Positions 22,286-33,831 are shown, numbered from the stretch's first letter. The stretch: 64,000 nucleotides of DNA from Viola odorata (GCA_963691705.1 OY829541.1:68791189-68855188), one strand, 5' to 3'. The notes: generated by a model from the letters alone, not told the origin. Numbers and translations: made by a program.

Positions 22286-25111
22286 TCAGTCTCCGGTAGG
22301 TAGGCTCTGGATTGCATCAATGGTGTTAGCTATCCTCCATTCAATGTCCTCCTTGTACTCCTTCCTTATTCCCACACACTCTTCCTCCTCCATTTTTGTC
22401 AACTTGCTGAAATTTGTCACTGGCAGACTCTTTCCCAGGCCTGGGAAAGAGTACTTCGAGTAATTTGATAAAATTTTCAGCTCCAAGTTAGGGGCCTGCA
22501 AAATTGAAGAGAGGAGCTTATTGTGAGTCACGGGTGGTTCTAAAATCTTAGGAGCATCAGTACAAGGTTTAGAAACACCAGTCTCAGTCACAGCTTCATT
22601 ATTTTCCTCGTTCATACCCAAACCTTTCTCCATCTCAAGCATTTTTGGCTTGTCAATATTTCTGCTAACAACACACTCCAAGGGGTCAGTAGCAATTAAT
22701 TCATGAATATTATCAGCATCAGGATCAATAATATCTATGCAATTAACACTATGCATGTCAGCAGGAAATCTTATGGCATCATACATATTAAATTTAATAA
22801 GTTCACTACAAAATTCCAATGTCAAACTCCCTCCAGCCACATCAATCATTGCCCTTGCTGTCCTCAAGAATGGTCTACCCAGCAGTATCTCTGTAGATTT
22901 TGTTGAATGCTCATTATCCATATCTACAACATAGAAGTCAGCTGGAAAAACAAAATCATTCACTTGAACTAGCACATCCTCAATGACTCCTACAGGGTAT
23001 ATAATTGATCTATCAGCTAATTGAATTACAACCATTGTCTCTTTCAATTCACCAATATTTAGAGTTTTAAAAATGGTCAGCGACATGACATTTATCCCTG
23101 CCCCAAGATCGCATAGCGCCTTCTCAATGGACTGCTCTCCAATTTTGCAAGGAATCACAAAGGTTCCTCCATCCTTGCATTTGTTAGGCAATTTTTTTTG
23201 AAAAACTGCAGACACATTCTCATTCAAGTTGACCCTTTCTATACCTGAAAGCTTCTTTTTATTAGTGCATAAATCTTTAAGAAACTTGGCATATTTGGGC
23301 ACTTGAGCTATCATATCAAGTAAAGGAATATTTATGGCTACTTTTCGAAATATATCTAGAATAGCCTTTTCTTCCTTCGCCTTCTTGGACTTTTCAGCCC
23401 TTTCGGGAAAAGGAAGAGGGATTACCTGATTCTCCTTTCTTGACAACGTCTCTGGAACTGGTTTTTCAGAAATTACCTTCATTTCTGGTTCAAATTCTGG
23501 TGGAGGTGGAACTGCCTCTGGTTGACTCTTCCCCAGGCCTGTGGACGAGTCCGCTATGTCTGGAATTTTTGTTCCACTCCTTAATGTCATGGAACTGACA
23601 TTATGCTTCGGATTTTCCACAGTAGTTGATGGTAACCGTCCTCCCTGCTCTTGTTTACTGAGTTTCATCTCCCCTAACTCCCTTTGTAAGGTAGCAATAC
23701 TGGCTTGGGTTGATTGGGCGAGATTTGTAATGCTGGCTTGAGTAGCTTGCATAAACTGTTTAAGCATGTCTTCCATTGAGGGTCCAGTAATCAGTAGGAG
23801 CTGTTGTGGGGCTGGGAGTGGTGGTACATTGGGTCTAGGGACGAAGTTTTGTAGGTTCATAGGTGGTGGTTGTTGCTGAGCATGGTATTGATTATTTGGG
23901 AATTGAACCGTGGCATTGGTATTCGTGTTCTCCTTCCACCCTGGGTTATTGTTGTACTGATTTTGGTATTGATTTTGGTTGTACATGGGTTGGTGAGGTG
24001 GGTATCTTCCATATTGTTGCTGATACTGCAATACCGAATTAACCTCTTCGGGTGTTCCTTTGTTCAAGATGCATTCATCTGTATGGTGTCCTTGTTGCCC
24101 GCACATACCACATATCATGGTGGGTTGTACCTGCTGTACCTGTGATTTTCCTATACAAAACTTATCCAAACGATTAGAAAGTTCATCCATTTTAGTTTCA
24201 AGTGCGGAAACATTACCTGTAGGATTTTCTCTTTCGCTTGACTCATTTAGCTCGCTATTTTCAGCCAAGATCTGAAGTAATTGATTCGCCTTCGTGAGGG
24301 TGCAATCTTGTAACGCTCCTCCTGCAGCTCCATCCACAACTATCTTGTCTCTAACACATAAACCATCATAGAAGTATTGCACTTGGTTCCAATCAGAAAC
24401 TCCATGGTTTGGGCAGATTTCTAATAGGTTCCTGAAGCGTTGATAATACTCCCCAAAACTCTCTGTAGGGGACTGTTTGATGGACATTATATTCTTCCTG
24501 GCATTTCCAGCCTTACTAGAGGACCAAAATTTGTTGAGGAAGGTGCTCAACATCTGCTGCCATGTGTTAATCGAGTTATGCGGTAAGCTTAGGAACCAAT
24601 TCCTAGCTTTATCCTCTAGGGTCCATGGAAAAGCACGGAGTTTGGCTCGGTTGATGTCAACTCGAGGGGGTTTGTGAGTGTCACATTCCCAATGGAGATA
24701 TTGCAGGTGCTTGAATGGGTTTTCGCTAGGCAAACCGTAGAACTTCTTAAGGTTATGGATCATGTTGGGTTTTAGGTTCCAGTCATGCTCTACGGGCGGA
24801 TATTGGACACAAAAGTGTGTGTCCGGAGGTGGTCCCTCACTGTTTCGCTGCCTAAAGGTCTGCTCTGGAGGTGGTGGTGGAGGAGGTGGTTGGTCCATTT
24901 CTCGTTCGAAAAGTGGATTTTCTCTGACTGCTGCTGATGAGCTTTCCCCCAGACCTGGGGAAAAGTCTGCTGACTGCGAAAAACTGTTTTCAGAAACAGT
25001 TTCTTCAGATTCTGTCCTCAACCTTTCTGCTCTTTGCTTCCTGTATTGAGTTTCTATTTTTGTCAACTCTGGGTTGTATGGAAGTAATGGCAGTCGGGAG
25101 GACCTGGTCAT
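22286..25111 (-). CDS. gag-pro: Retrotransposon Gag-protease polyprotein (Athila/Tat-like)
   Basis: Uninterrupted 941-codon ORF. The Gag core is at about residues 110-260 (FKHLQYLHWECD, AFPWTLEDKARNWFLSLP, ESFGEYYQRFRNLLEICP). A CCHC zinc knuckle follows at 334-347 (C-x2-C-x4-H-x4-C). Next comes a Gln/Asn/Pro-rich linker (about 360-440) and a coiled-coil-like repeat (TQASI...LAQSTQASIATLQREL). The retropepsin has its active-site motif CDLGAGINVMS with Asp668 and ILLGRPFLRTARAMIDV near 745. The C-terminus (LPVTNFSKLTKMEEEECVGI ...) resembles the linker ahead of RT in Athila-like Pol, and the ORF then stops. It packages element RNA and processes Gag; RT must come from elsewhere. The full-length open frame suggests recent origin or selection for Gag function. 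Confidence 0.85.
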   Translation of the reverse strand: MTRSSRLPLLPYNPELTKIETQYRKQRAERLRTESEETVSENSFSQSADFSPGLGESSSAAVRENPLFEREMDQPPPPPPPPEQTFRQRNSEGPPPDTHFCVQYPPVEHDWNLKPNMIHNLKKFYGLPSENPFKHLQYLHWECDTHKPPRVDINRAKLRAFPWTLEDKARNWFLSLPHNSINTWQQMLSTFLNKFWSSSKAGNARKNIMSIKQSPTESFGEYYQRFRNLLEICPNHGVSDWNQVQYFYDGLCVRDKIVVDGAAGGALQDCTLTKANQLLQILAENSELNESSERENPTGNVSALETKMDELSNRLDKFCIGKSQVQQVQPTMICGMCGQQGHHTDECILNKGTPEEVNSVLQYQQQYGRYPPHQPMYNQNQYQNQYNNNPGWKENTNTNATVQFPNNQYHAQQQPPPMNLQNFVPRPNVPPLPAPQQLLLITGPSMEDMLKQFMQATQASITNLAQSTQASIATLQRELGEMKLSKQEQGGRLPSTTVENPKHNVSSMTLRSGTKIPDIADSSTGLGKSQPEAVPPPPEFEPEMKVISEKPVPETLSRKENQVIPLPFPERAEKSKKAKEEKAILDIFRKVAINIPLLDMIAQVPKYAKFLKDLCTNKKKLSGIERVNLNENVSAVFQKKLPNKCKDGGTFVIPCKIGEQSIEKALCDLGAGINVMSLTIFKTLNIGELKETMVVIQLADRSIIYPVGVIEDVLVQVNDFVFPADFYVVDMDNEHSTKSTEILLGRPFLRTARAMIDVAGGSLTLEFCSELIKFNMYDAIRFPADMHSVNCIDIIDPDADNIHELIATDPLECVVSRNIDKPKMLEMEKGLGMNEENNEAVTETGVSKPCTDAPKILEPPVTHNKLLSSILQAPNLELKILSNYSKYSFPGLGKSLPVTNFSKLTKMEEEECVGIRKEYKEDIEWRIANTIDAIQSLPTGD

Positions 25112-25143
25112 AAAATAAGAAAATTAAAATCAGTACCGAAGAA

Positions 25144-25162
25144 ATCCCCGGTAACGGCGCCA
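25144..25162 (-). other. Primer-binding site of the gypsy-type element
   Basis: Minus strand TGGCGCCGTTACCGGGGAT, 6 bases inside the LTR end. It matches the TGGCGCCGTTGCCGGGGA-type sequence widely found as the PBS of Athila/Tat-like plant elements, usually assigned to tRNA-Asp. One internal base differs (A for G). Confidence 0.8.
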
Positions 25163-25168
25163 AAATTT

Positions 25169-26484
25169 GATGGGTGCCGAAACCAACAAATTTTAAATCA
25201 TACAATTCACCATGCACAATTAATTAAAACTGTAGCAAGTGGTAAAAGGATCGAACCACAGGGATTTCTGGACAATAATAATTTATGTTAAAAGACCAAA
25301 ATTGTAACAGTGGTAAAAACCAATGAGTGGGATTTTGTGTGCAATTAATTAAATAAATGTAGAAAATAATAACAGTAAACAAGTGATGATTGGATTAACT
25401 CAGATGATAACAGATTCCCAGTAAAGACTCTTTTCGGGTCACGATTCATAAATGTCAATCATTGATGCAAGTGTTTTCAAAACCAAATTTAATAGAAAAG
25501 CTATAGAGACCAGCGGTACTCTGAGTCTCCTGCTCTCCTCCTACTCAAGATTCCTAAGGCGGTACTCCTACTAGGATCCCTAACCGTTCAATAACTTTAA
25601 GGCGGTACTCCTAATAAAGTTTAATTGAAGGGTTGATTAAACACGGGGAGAGACCTTTCCCGATCTAGAAGAGAATTTCTTCTACTCCTATAAACCGGAT
25701 TCTACCCTTTTCTAATTAGCTCTTACACTAATTAGTTACCTACATATTCCTATCAACGATGTAGAATCCAACGTTTCTAAGAAAAGATGTAATCATTCAT
25801 ATTTAAAATCAAGTTAGCTACTCTTAACCAAAACATGAACAAATTGACATTTAATTAAAAAGAATAGAAATACAAACTTGGATTTTATGAAGCTTAATTC
25901 GATCTCACAACATATGAATCATAACCCTCGAGCCTTTACCAAAAATAGATAACTTAGCTAGAACAAGACATAATTAATTCAAACAATTATTGTACATGAA
26001 TTAATTAAATCAAGGAATAAAGAAGAAAAGAATAATATATTGCTCCTAGAACCAGTAGTTGTCTAACAAAAGTTCAAAGGGAGAAGAGATGTTCTGGTTT
26101 TCTGTCCAGCTAGGTTCTTTTAAATCAAATCCTAGTCTAACTAAAAATCCTAGAAGATAGGATTTTAACTAATTAATAAAACAATTATTTAAAGTTTTGG
26201 TTTCAACTAATTACAAAGCTTCTTTGCAATCCCAGTACGTGTCTCTCTCTTCTCACCATCGGCCAAGCCCATTGGCTGCTTGTTAAATATTTGCTTGGCT
26301 GCCAAAATTCTTTTCAGCACGAACATATTCAAGAGGGAGCTACTGCCTCTTTTCTTGTCTTTTCATTTTACTTCAAGCTTATACCAATTTTAGCTCCTTT
26401 TCAATATTTAGGCTTTGTAACCTACTCTCTGCAAAAAGGAGTGAAAAGTACACACAATCAGTGGAATCACCATCCAAAATAACA
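25169..26484 (-). repeat. LTR of the gypsy-type element (outer boundary tentative)
   Basis: On the minus strand the LTR ends in ...CACCCATCA immediately before the PBS (plus strand TGATGGGTG at 25169). The minus-strand start is placed at TGTTATTTTGG (plus ...AATAACA at 26484) because it gives the expected TG...CA ends. No second copy is available to confirm, so the outer end could be off by tens to hundreds of bases. The interior has no ORF. The LTR lies less than 300 bp from the start of the phosphotransferase gene. Confidence 0.5.
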
Positions 26485-26761
26485 GGAAAAGATGGTGATT
26501 AATTCAGCATATTAGCACTCAATCAAAGCTGTAGCTCAATATATCGTTTGTTGAAATGATGAGAACTTGATGTTATTATGTCTCTTTTGGTTGGATGCAC
26601 CATTTGGTTTGAGTAGTAATTTAACTTTGCTATGCAGGGACATATATTACAAACTTGATGTTAGTCTTTTTTATTACTAGTAGTTTTTTTTTCTGTTGCT
26701 TTTCCTCTGAACTTCGCTTCTTCTTTTTCCTTTTTGTCCTTAAAATCAGATTTTCTCGTTC

Positions 26762-29414
26762 ATGCCTTTTTGGAGTAACAACGGCGCTCGAGTTATCATA
26801 GCTCGCTTCCGTTTTTGTCTCCTCCCTTCTTCTCCTGCACCTCCGCTTTCTTCCCTCACCGCATCTCCTGCCTTTGGTTTTAGATACAAGCCTAATTATA
26901 ATATGAGCTCTTCCTTCTATTCTCACGGCCATTCCAGTAAAAGGTATTATTTTATTTTCTTTTTCCCACTATGTATAAAAGACTCATGATTTATATATGG
27001 TCAGTGGTGGCGGAGAACAATCAAGAGGTCCTGGTGGCCGTAGCTGTGGCCGTGGTGCTGTAGGTGGAGGGGGTTCTAGTAATGATAAAATTGATGCTCT
27101 TGGTCGACTCATGTAAGGACCAATATCTTATTCATCATACCAATATATTGGTATTCTCATTCTTTATTGGAATTTCTATCTACTAAGTTTTAATTATATT
27201 TCTATGTATTTCAATTTACTCCAATTAAGTTGGTTTTCTGTTCCATCCAATTTTTCATTTAAGCGATTCTCTGTACTATGTTTGGTATTGGTCTGGTAGC
27301 TTGTCCAATGAAAGTTCTTGCTATGTTTAAGTAATGGTGAGACGGATAGTGTTACGAAAGTGAAATTGTTCTTAGTTTGCTTGCATGTATCGAAACTTGA
27401 GTAGCTACCGCTGGTTCTTATTATCATCTGTTCTTGGCTTCCTTCATTTTAGTTTTTCCGATAATGAAGGGAGTTGACCCGCAACTGAGTAACACCTATT
27501 CAGAGAACAGTAAGTGCTGATATAGTTATTTCTTTTATTCAATGTATTATAATGTCACTGCTGATTGCTAAATTCAACTGAAATCTTATTAAGTTTATGT
27601 TTCTTGGACATTTTAGGACTCACATTTTGCGCCACATGGCTTCTGAGTTAAACTTGAATATGCGGAGTGATGGTTTTGTCAAACTTCAGGATTTGCTAAA
27701 GCTGAATATGAAAACATTTGCCAATGTTCCACTAATTTCGCACACAGTTGATGATGTTGAAGAGGTTAGATCGTTACTCATTGTCCTGATATGGTAGTGA
27801 TTCCTTAGTCTTATTTAATGTAGGATTTCTTTAATAATCCTTGTTCTGTGCGTCTTATTGAGGACCTAGGGTCTCATAATTGCAATCCGACCATTGCAAC
27901 AGATGAGACTTTGATTTTTGAACCTGATATCTTGCTTCAGAAAATTGCATGGATACTCAAACAATGCCTCACATATTTAGCGGCTTTTGTCTTGCAATTT
28001 TTTGTTTTTTGCTTATTGTTTAGTGGCTGATTCTTTGCTACCTACCTAACACATAAACCCACAACTCCTTTCTCTAAATGTGATGTCAAGCTACGGATTT
28101 TGTTACCCTTTCTGAAAGTCATTAGCTTTGTTTTGCTGTTTTTTTACTTCTGGCTTAAAATGCATGAGAAAAATATTTTTAGCTGTTTTGAAATTCCAGG
28201 CTGTCAGAAGGGATAATAAGCAGAGATTCAGTCTTCTGGAAGAAAATGGGGAGCTATTGATACGTGCAAACCAAGGGCACACATTAAAGGTGATAATTCT
28301 TTGATCAGGATTCTATGCTGTGACAAACCTGGTTTATATTTCTGATGTATTTCATGTTGTTTGGAATGGATGAAAACATGAAAAAAGACTGATGGGGCTC
28401 TAATTTTCCGTGTTTGTACTTGTGCAAGCATTAAATGTTAGGAGTGATCTGCTAAAATTGGCTAATTTTAGTACTTGTGGTTTTTAAACTGTGTTTTATA
28501 AATGGAAGTTTGTTCTTTTATGGACTCTAATTAAAATTGCAATACATCGGATTCTTTTAAAAAAAAAATCATGTGTTTTACTCATCCAAATTGAGGAGTT
28601 TTTGCCTTTTAATCACGAGGTTTCTATTGTATTGCCTTGGAGAAAGGAAAATAAAAATTCACGTTTCTTGTTGGAATAAAATATAATCAAATGTTTTAAT
28701 CCATTTGACTCTGTTTCTTATGTGTCTGCAGACAGTTGAAACTGAAAGTTTATTGAGACCAATCCTTTCAGTTGAGGAGGTACCAGGTACAAATGCTTAT
28801 TCCTGTGTAATCTAGCTTGTCTTATTTATTTTTTTGGTATAGTGATTTATTCTTTGGTTTAATTTCTGCTATCTCTGCAATCGTAGTGTGTGTACATGGT
28901 ACCTATAAGAAGAATCTGGAATCAATATTGGAGTCTGGTTTAAAGCGCATGTAAAGGTTGCACGTTCACTTTTCTTGTGGCTTGCCAACAGATGGTGAAG
29001 TAATTAGCGGTAAGCCATTTCATAGATTGTAATGGCTTTGTTGAGTTGTTGTAATGAAGGCATGACGTGAATATCTTGTCAAGCTTGTACTTCCAATTCA
29101 CCCATGATCAATATATATAATCTATGAAAATTATTTTTTTGTTACTCTTAGGTATGAGATGGAATGTTAATGTTTTGATATTCCTGGATGTGAGAAAAGC
29201 TCTTGAAGGTATGATTTGAACTTCTGAACTTAGCTAAGTAAATTGTGAGTTGTTTAAGGTATTTATGATGTTTGCAGATGGAATGAAGCTTTACATTTCA
29301 GACAATAGGGTGATATTGACGGAAGGTTTTGATGGTGTTGTTCCTGTCAAGTACTTCGAAAGGATAGAATCATGGCCGGATAGACACCCTATAACTTTCC
29401 AAGCTCAAATCTAA
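26762..29414 (+). CDS. TPT1: tRNA 2'-phosphotransferase (TPT1/KptA family) with an in-frame stop
   Basis: NAD-dependent enzyme that removes the 2'-phosphate left at tRNA splice junctions. Eight exons fit GT-AG rules and phases: 26762-26943, 27005-27112, 27617-27764, 28200-28289, 28732-28786, 28887-29009, 29152-29208, 29278-29414. The N-terminal extension (about 60 residues) may be an organelle presequence, with an alternative start at MSSSFYSHG. Next is a Gly/Ser-rich stretch. Family motifs: ILRHMASELNL, LLIRANQGHT, VCVHGTY, LHVHFSCGLPTDGEV, YISDNRVILTEGF, and PVKYF near the end. In exon 6 the codon after SGLKRM is TAA (28952-28954) where relatives have Lys (AAA), a one-base change. It would truncate the enzyme before the HVHFS region, and no in-frame splice bypass is evident. 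Everything else is intact, so a recent nonsense allele or a sequence error is likely. Confidence 0.86.
27932..28586 (+). repeat. Source segment of a partial tandem duplication in the phosphotransferase gene
   Basis: Intron 3-exon 4-intron 4 region that recurs at 29641-30175 with high identity, beginning at a TT(G/A)CTTCAGAAA(A/G)TTGCATGG junction and ending at ATGTGTTTTACTCATC. It contains the functional copy of exon 4 (28200-28289). Confidence 0.9.
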
Positions 29415-29640
29415 TATTCGTGGGGAAGATGATTGGCTTCTCCTCTCGCTTTTTGTTCTTAAGAAATTTAGATAGTTATCTTGCCATGTTATGCAAAGAA
29501 AATTAACTTTTTAAAGCCTTGTATCGATTGAAATCAAATCCTGTTACCACTATAATTAAATTGTTTCTTTACCTGAGATTTATTGTGTTTGATTCACATG
29601 GTGTTGTTGATGAAATTAAACACTATGAAAGTTTTGTTTC

Positions 29641-30175
29641 TTACTTCAGAAAGTTGCATGGATACTCAAACAATGCCTCACATATTTTGCAACTTTTTAT
29701 TTTTTGCTTATTGTTTAGTGGCTGATTCTTTGCTACCTACCTAACACATAAACCCACAACTCCTTTCTCTAAATGTGATGTCATGCTACGGATTCTGTTA
29801 CCCTTTCTGAAAGTCAGGCTTAAAATGCCTGAGAGAAATATTTTTAGCTGTTTTGAAATTCCAAGCTGTCAGAAGGGATAATAAGCAGAGATTCTTTGAT
29901 CAGGATTCTATGTTGTAACAAACCTGGTTTATATTTCTGATGTATTTCATGTTGTTTGGAATGCATGAAAAAAGACTGATGGGGCTCTAATTTTCCGTGT
30001 TTGTACTTGTGCAAGCATTAGATGTTAGGAATGATCTGCTAAAATTGGCCAATTTTAGTACTTGTGGTTCTTAATCTGTGTGTTTTATAAATAGAAATTT
30101 GTTCTTTTATGGACTCTAATTAAAATTGTAATACATCATATTCTTTTAAAAAAAGATTCATGTGTTTTACTCATC
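29641..30175 (+). repeat. Downstream partial copy of the phosphotransferase gene (dead exon 4)
   Basis: Direct copy of 27932-28586 lying about 230 bp after the gene's stop codon. It keeps GCTGTCAGAAGGGATAATAA from the start of exon 4 but lacks the rest of that exon and its donor. The missing segment is flanked by ATTC in the source, and the copy joins ...CAGAGATTC directly to TTTGATCAGG, a microhomology deletion. A second deletion removes part of intron 3 near 29815. It is non-coding. Confidence 0.88.
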
Positions 30176-32580
30176 TTAAAGGATTGTGGTGATAACTTTG
30201 CCAGAAAATGAAGTTGTTAAGCTCAAAGAAGAGTTGAAAAAAAAATGCTCTATTGGTCGACCAAGAGCTCAAATGAATTAAAAAATTTGAACTTGAGATT
30301 ACAAAATTGTGGGAATTTACTATCATAATATAGGAAAGTGTACGATTAGATGTGCATTGGATTGTTTTTTTTTATATAACATGTAAGATTTAAATCAAAA
30401 TCAAAATTTTTACAATTTCTACTATTAATAAAATAACTAATAAATTAAACAATTATATATAAATTATAGTTATTTGCTTCTTATTTTACTATACTGTGAA
30501 TCTTAATTTCTTGTGTGTTTTATTGCAAAAGTCAATGCTTCTTTTAGAAAAGAAAAAAAAAACTGAGATTGTCGACAAACAATTCGGTGCAATTACATTT
30601 CCGTATTTCCTTTTTATGCTTTACCGACAAAGGTCGGAAACTTCTATCCGGTGCCTTAACGTGAAAATTTGACTTTGAGTTTCAGAAACAGGAAGCAAAT
30701 TATACTAAAAGAGTAATCTTTTTCTTTTCTTTTTTCTTTTTTTTATGAGTAATTTTTTTGGAAATCAAACAATATGAGATAATTGCTTTATATATAATGA
30801 TGAAATTAACCAATAATTCGCATATATTTTTTAAGAGATGAAAATGTCGAACTGTTCGAAGTAAGAGAATATGCTAACAAGTGACAAGATAAGATTTTGT
30901 AGGAGAAGTCATTTTCAAAGTTGAATAATAAGCCAAGAAGAACAAAAAAAAGGTCTGGAACTGAAGCGAAACACAGCTCACAGACAGAGCTAACCTAGTG
31001 TCTTTTTCAAATGGAGGGCATAATAACGAAGTAGCAGCAAAACTCATCAATCATGAGTCATGACTCAGCAACAATCCATTACTCATTAGTTATCAGCAAC
31101 AATCCCCCAACCCTTTTTCTCTTTTGTTTCAACTTACAAATATCCTCAAATCATAAATTAATACTAGACATATTGGGTTCTTCCGGTATATATGGTCACT
31201 CCATACACAATGATTGAAAACATTGACTCTTTTTTTAAGGAACGAGTGCACCAGCCTATCTTTTTTATTTCCCTGAGTGGTCTTTATGCCCATTTCAGCC
31301 ATGAGACTAATCTCGTTCAAAATAAAAAGCTCTCTCAATATGGTTATCTCCATTCTACATATTCGAACTTGAGATTTGAGTTAATAACCCCTACCAGCTA
31401 TCTAATGGTTGCCCATAACTTATGATTCATCTTCTCCATGTCAATACTCAAGAAACCATATTTATTCAAAGCACATATAGCTTGCACCAAACTATTCAGG
31501 AAAAGGGCACTGTCGCATTGAATTCTTTCATGAGTAATGCAACAGTGACATGTTTAGAGGAATCATCACATCAAAATACAGGATTGTTCACTACAGGAAA
31601 CTAGACAGCAAAATTGCACACCAAATGAAATCAAATTTCCTAGGAAACAGAGGAAACCAGAGTTTAAACATAAATAAATAGAAGCGATATAATTTACTTA
31701 TGATGCCATGAGAAATACAACAATGATGCAAAATACATTAGGAAGTAAATTGGAGGATATATAATGAAAGTTCAGGGAAGTCATCAATGAAGTATTCTCC
31801 ATCATGCCATTCCATGAGACGATTTATCGATAAGATGAATGAACATTTACTATTACACATCTGAAGCTCACTTCACAGACAGACAAACCCTTTAGGAATT
31901 GATTTATTCTTCCAGATCAATACTACATAAATATATATATATATATATTTCTGCAGACGTGTTTACACATTGGCACCTCAGTCAAACATGGGAGGAACAT
32001 GTATCAACACGAGTAAGAGGCCTAAACAGAACTCTCTACAAGCAAATATTTTCTTGAGGGACCAAATTGATCACCTTTTTTACAAAGACAGGATGACAAC
32101 ACGCAAACAACATAAAAGATGGAAGGAATATAGCAGCAAGCATATAATCATATGATTCTGACAGAAAAGAATGAAGAACAAGCAGGAAATAGAGTAAAGT
32201 GTGGACTACAGCAAAAATTCTAGGGTTTCCACCCATAACCGCATTGAATAACATAAGAATATCCCTATTCCGGAATTTATCCACACAAATATGATCAAAA
32301 CGAGAGGAAGATAATAGATCAGATCTACTTAGCCATACCATTAAGCTTTATGTACATAATAAAGTGGAACAAATGTGCTTGAAAAGGGTCCCATTAAGAA
32401 CTAGTATACAATTTCAGGTTTTAGATACCTGTTTGCTTAGCATCAGATGAGATATTATTGATGTTTATAAACATACAAGCCAGACAGCATCTTTTCTTGT
32501 GTCTCCCAGGACCAACCTATTTGAAAGTTGAAAGACGCATCTATACAAGATATAACAAAAACCTTTCCTCAATTTTTTAT
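30176..32580. other. Intergenic between the phosphotransferase and J20-like genes
   Basis: Contains an exon-like open stretch at 30180-30281 (33 sense codons then TAA, including ENEVVKLKEELKKKC) just after the duplicated segment, of unknown origin. An (AT)9 microsatellite lies at 31931-31948. The last several hundred bases are probably the J20-like 3' UTR on the minus strand. The 101-codon minus-strand frame at 32036-32341 shows no recognisable domain. No other gene is seen. Confidence 0.4.
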
Positions 32581-33831
32581 TTATAATTCTTCCGTTTGCT
32601 TGCGCATCCGAGCTGCCCATGACATGTTATCGTTAGCTTCCTTATGCACGCTTCTTCTCTTCATCTCTGACAGTTGTGATTGCCATTGATTCTTCCACTC
32701 ATTTTTCTCAATCATGTCCTGATCAAAATGAAAACCAAAATGATCATCACGATAAAATAAATTAATGAATACTAACATAGTCGAAAACTACAATTGTCTT
32801 GAATGCACAGGACCCTAAGAACAGAAGGCAAAACAGACAACCGAGTACAAACAATATGTGGTAGCTCCCCGCCTTGTCCACCATAACAAACCAAAATAGA
32901 ATTGTTTAAAGAAATAATTGAACACATGAAAGAATGATCAAAAAACCTGGATAGAAACCACCAAAAATTACAAGGCATGTTGAGAAACATCTGACAAGCG
33001 ATTAAAATGAGACATTTAGATTCTTCATTCAAATTTCAACAATTGATAAAAGTTTTCTCCAAACATATACCACCTTAACCCTAATTCATGTTGCGTAACT
33101 GGAAAGAAACTCAACATTACCTTACTCTAGGAAAGTGACTAAAGAATTCAAAACAAATTACTAGCATTTCTCAGCTATTAATTCAAACTATAAACAGGGA
33201 TCAAGGGGTGAATTGAAAGGAAAAGACATGGAAACAGAAAGCCAATACATCCACAAACAAAACCAAATTAAGCTTAGAAACCATGCATTATAATCTTGTA
33301 AACAGGTAAAGCACCAAACTTTACCAAAATTAACACACCCACATCGCCAAAACACGCACGCATTCATCAATTCATCATAAATACCTCGTAGTTTTGGTAC
33401 GGATAGCGTTTTCTGACGGACAGAGCTAGATGAAACCCTCTCCCCATGTCCCTATCATAAAGATCTCGACTATTTGGATCCGAAAGCGTCTCATAAGCTT
33501 CTTGGACCCGAATAAACCTCTGGGTATACTCCTGCACCCGATCGGCCGGCGACACGTCAGGATGGTACTTCCTCGCCAGCTGCTTGTAAGCCTGCTTTAT
33601 CTCCGGCAAAGTTCCGGATTCCGGTATACCCAATAACTCATAGAAGCTCGTTTCTGCGCTAGCAGCAGCGGCGGCGGACGTGGAGGCTCGAATTGTTGCC
33701 TTTCTGGTTCTGAGAGTACGGAATTGAACCCGGGTCACCTGCGGCTTGATCCGCGAAACTGGGTCGGGTTTGAGGGGACAGAAGCAAGAAGCCTCGGCGG
33801 CAGGCAGCATTGAGCAGCCATAAGCGCGCAT
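32581..33831 (-). CDS. J20: Chloroplast J20-like DnaJ protein
   Basis: Plastid J-domain co-chaperone. J20 in Arabidopsis delivers damaged DXS, the first MEP-pathway enzyme, to stromal Hsp70. Two exons on the minus strand, 33831-33385 and 32718-32581, both phase 0, give 194 residues, close to the family's usual size. The N-terminal ~60 residues are rich in Ser/Ala/Arg and poor in acidic residues, like a transit peptide (TLRTRKATIRAST). The J domain begins FYELLGIPESG, with the HPD tripeptide in ARKYHPDVSP and YETLSDPNSRDLYDRD after it. The second exon encodes the conserved J20 tail EWKNQWQSQLSEMKRRS ... NMSWAARMRKQ. No disruptions are seen. A TATA-like TTTAAATA (minus strand, about 33984-33991) lies about 155 bp upstream of the ATG. 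Confidence 0.94.

Larger units (their letters stand above)
22200..26484 (-). mobile_element. Ty3/gypsy-type LTR element, gag-protease only (LARD/TR-GAG-like), lacking pol
   Basis: In minus-strand order: LTR (25169 up to about 26484), primer-binding site, gag-protease ORF (25111-22286), then the non-coding signature GGGAGGCAACCCATG (about 22226-22240) and a long T-rich spacer (A-rich on the plus strand, 22110-22200). There is no reverse transcriptase, RNaseH or integrase. The ORF ends just where the pol region would begin. No second LTR copy was seen below 21235, so the downstream end is missing or replaced. It is a non-autonomous element dependent on a related one. The outer LTR boundary is uncertain. 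Confidence 0.75.

Noticed and set aside
28951..28956. GTAAAG as an alternative donor that would skip the nonsense codon in the phosphotransferase
   Set aside because: Splicing to the next exon from there gives the wrong phase and removes the conserved HVHFS region.
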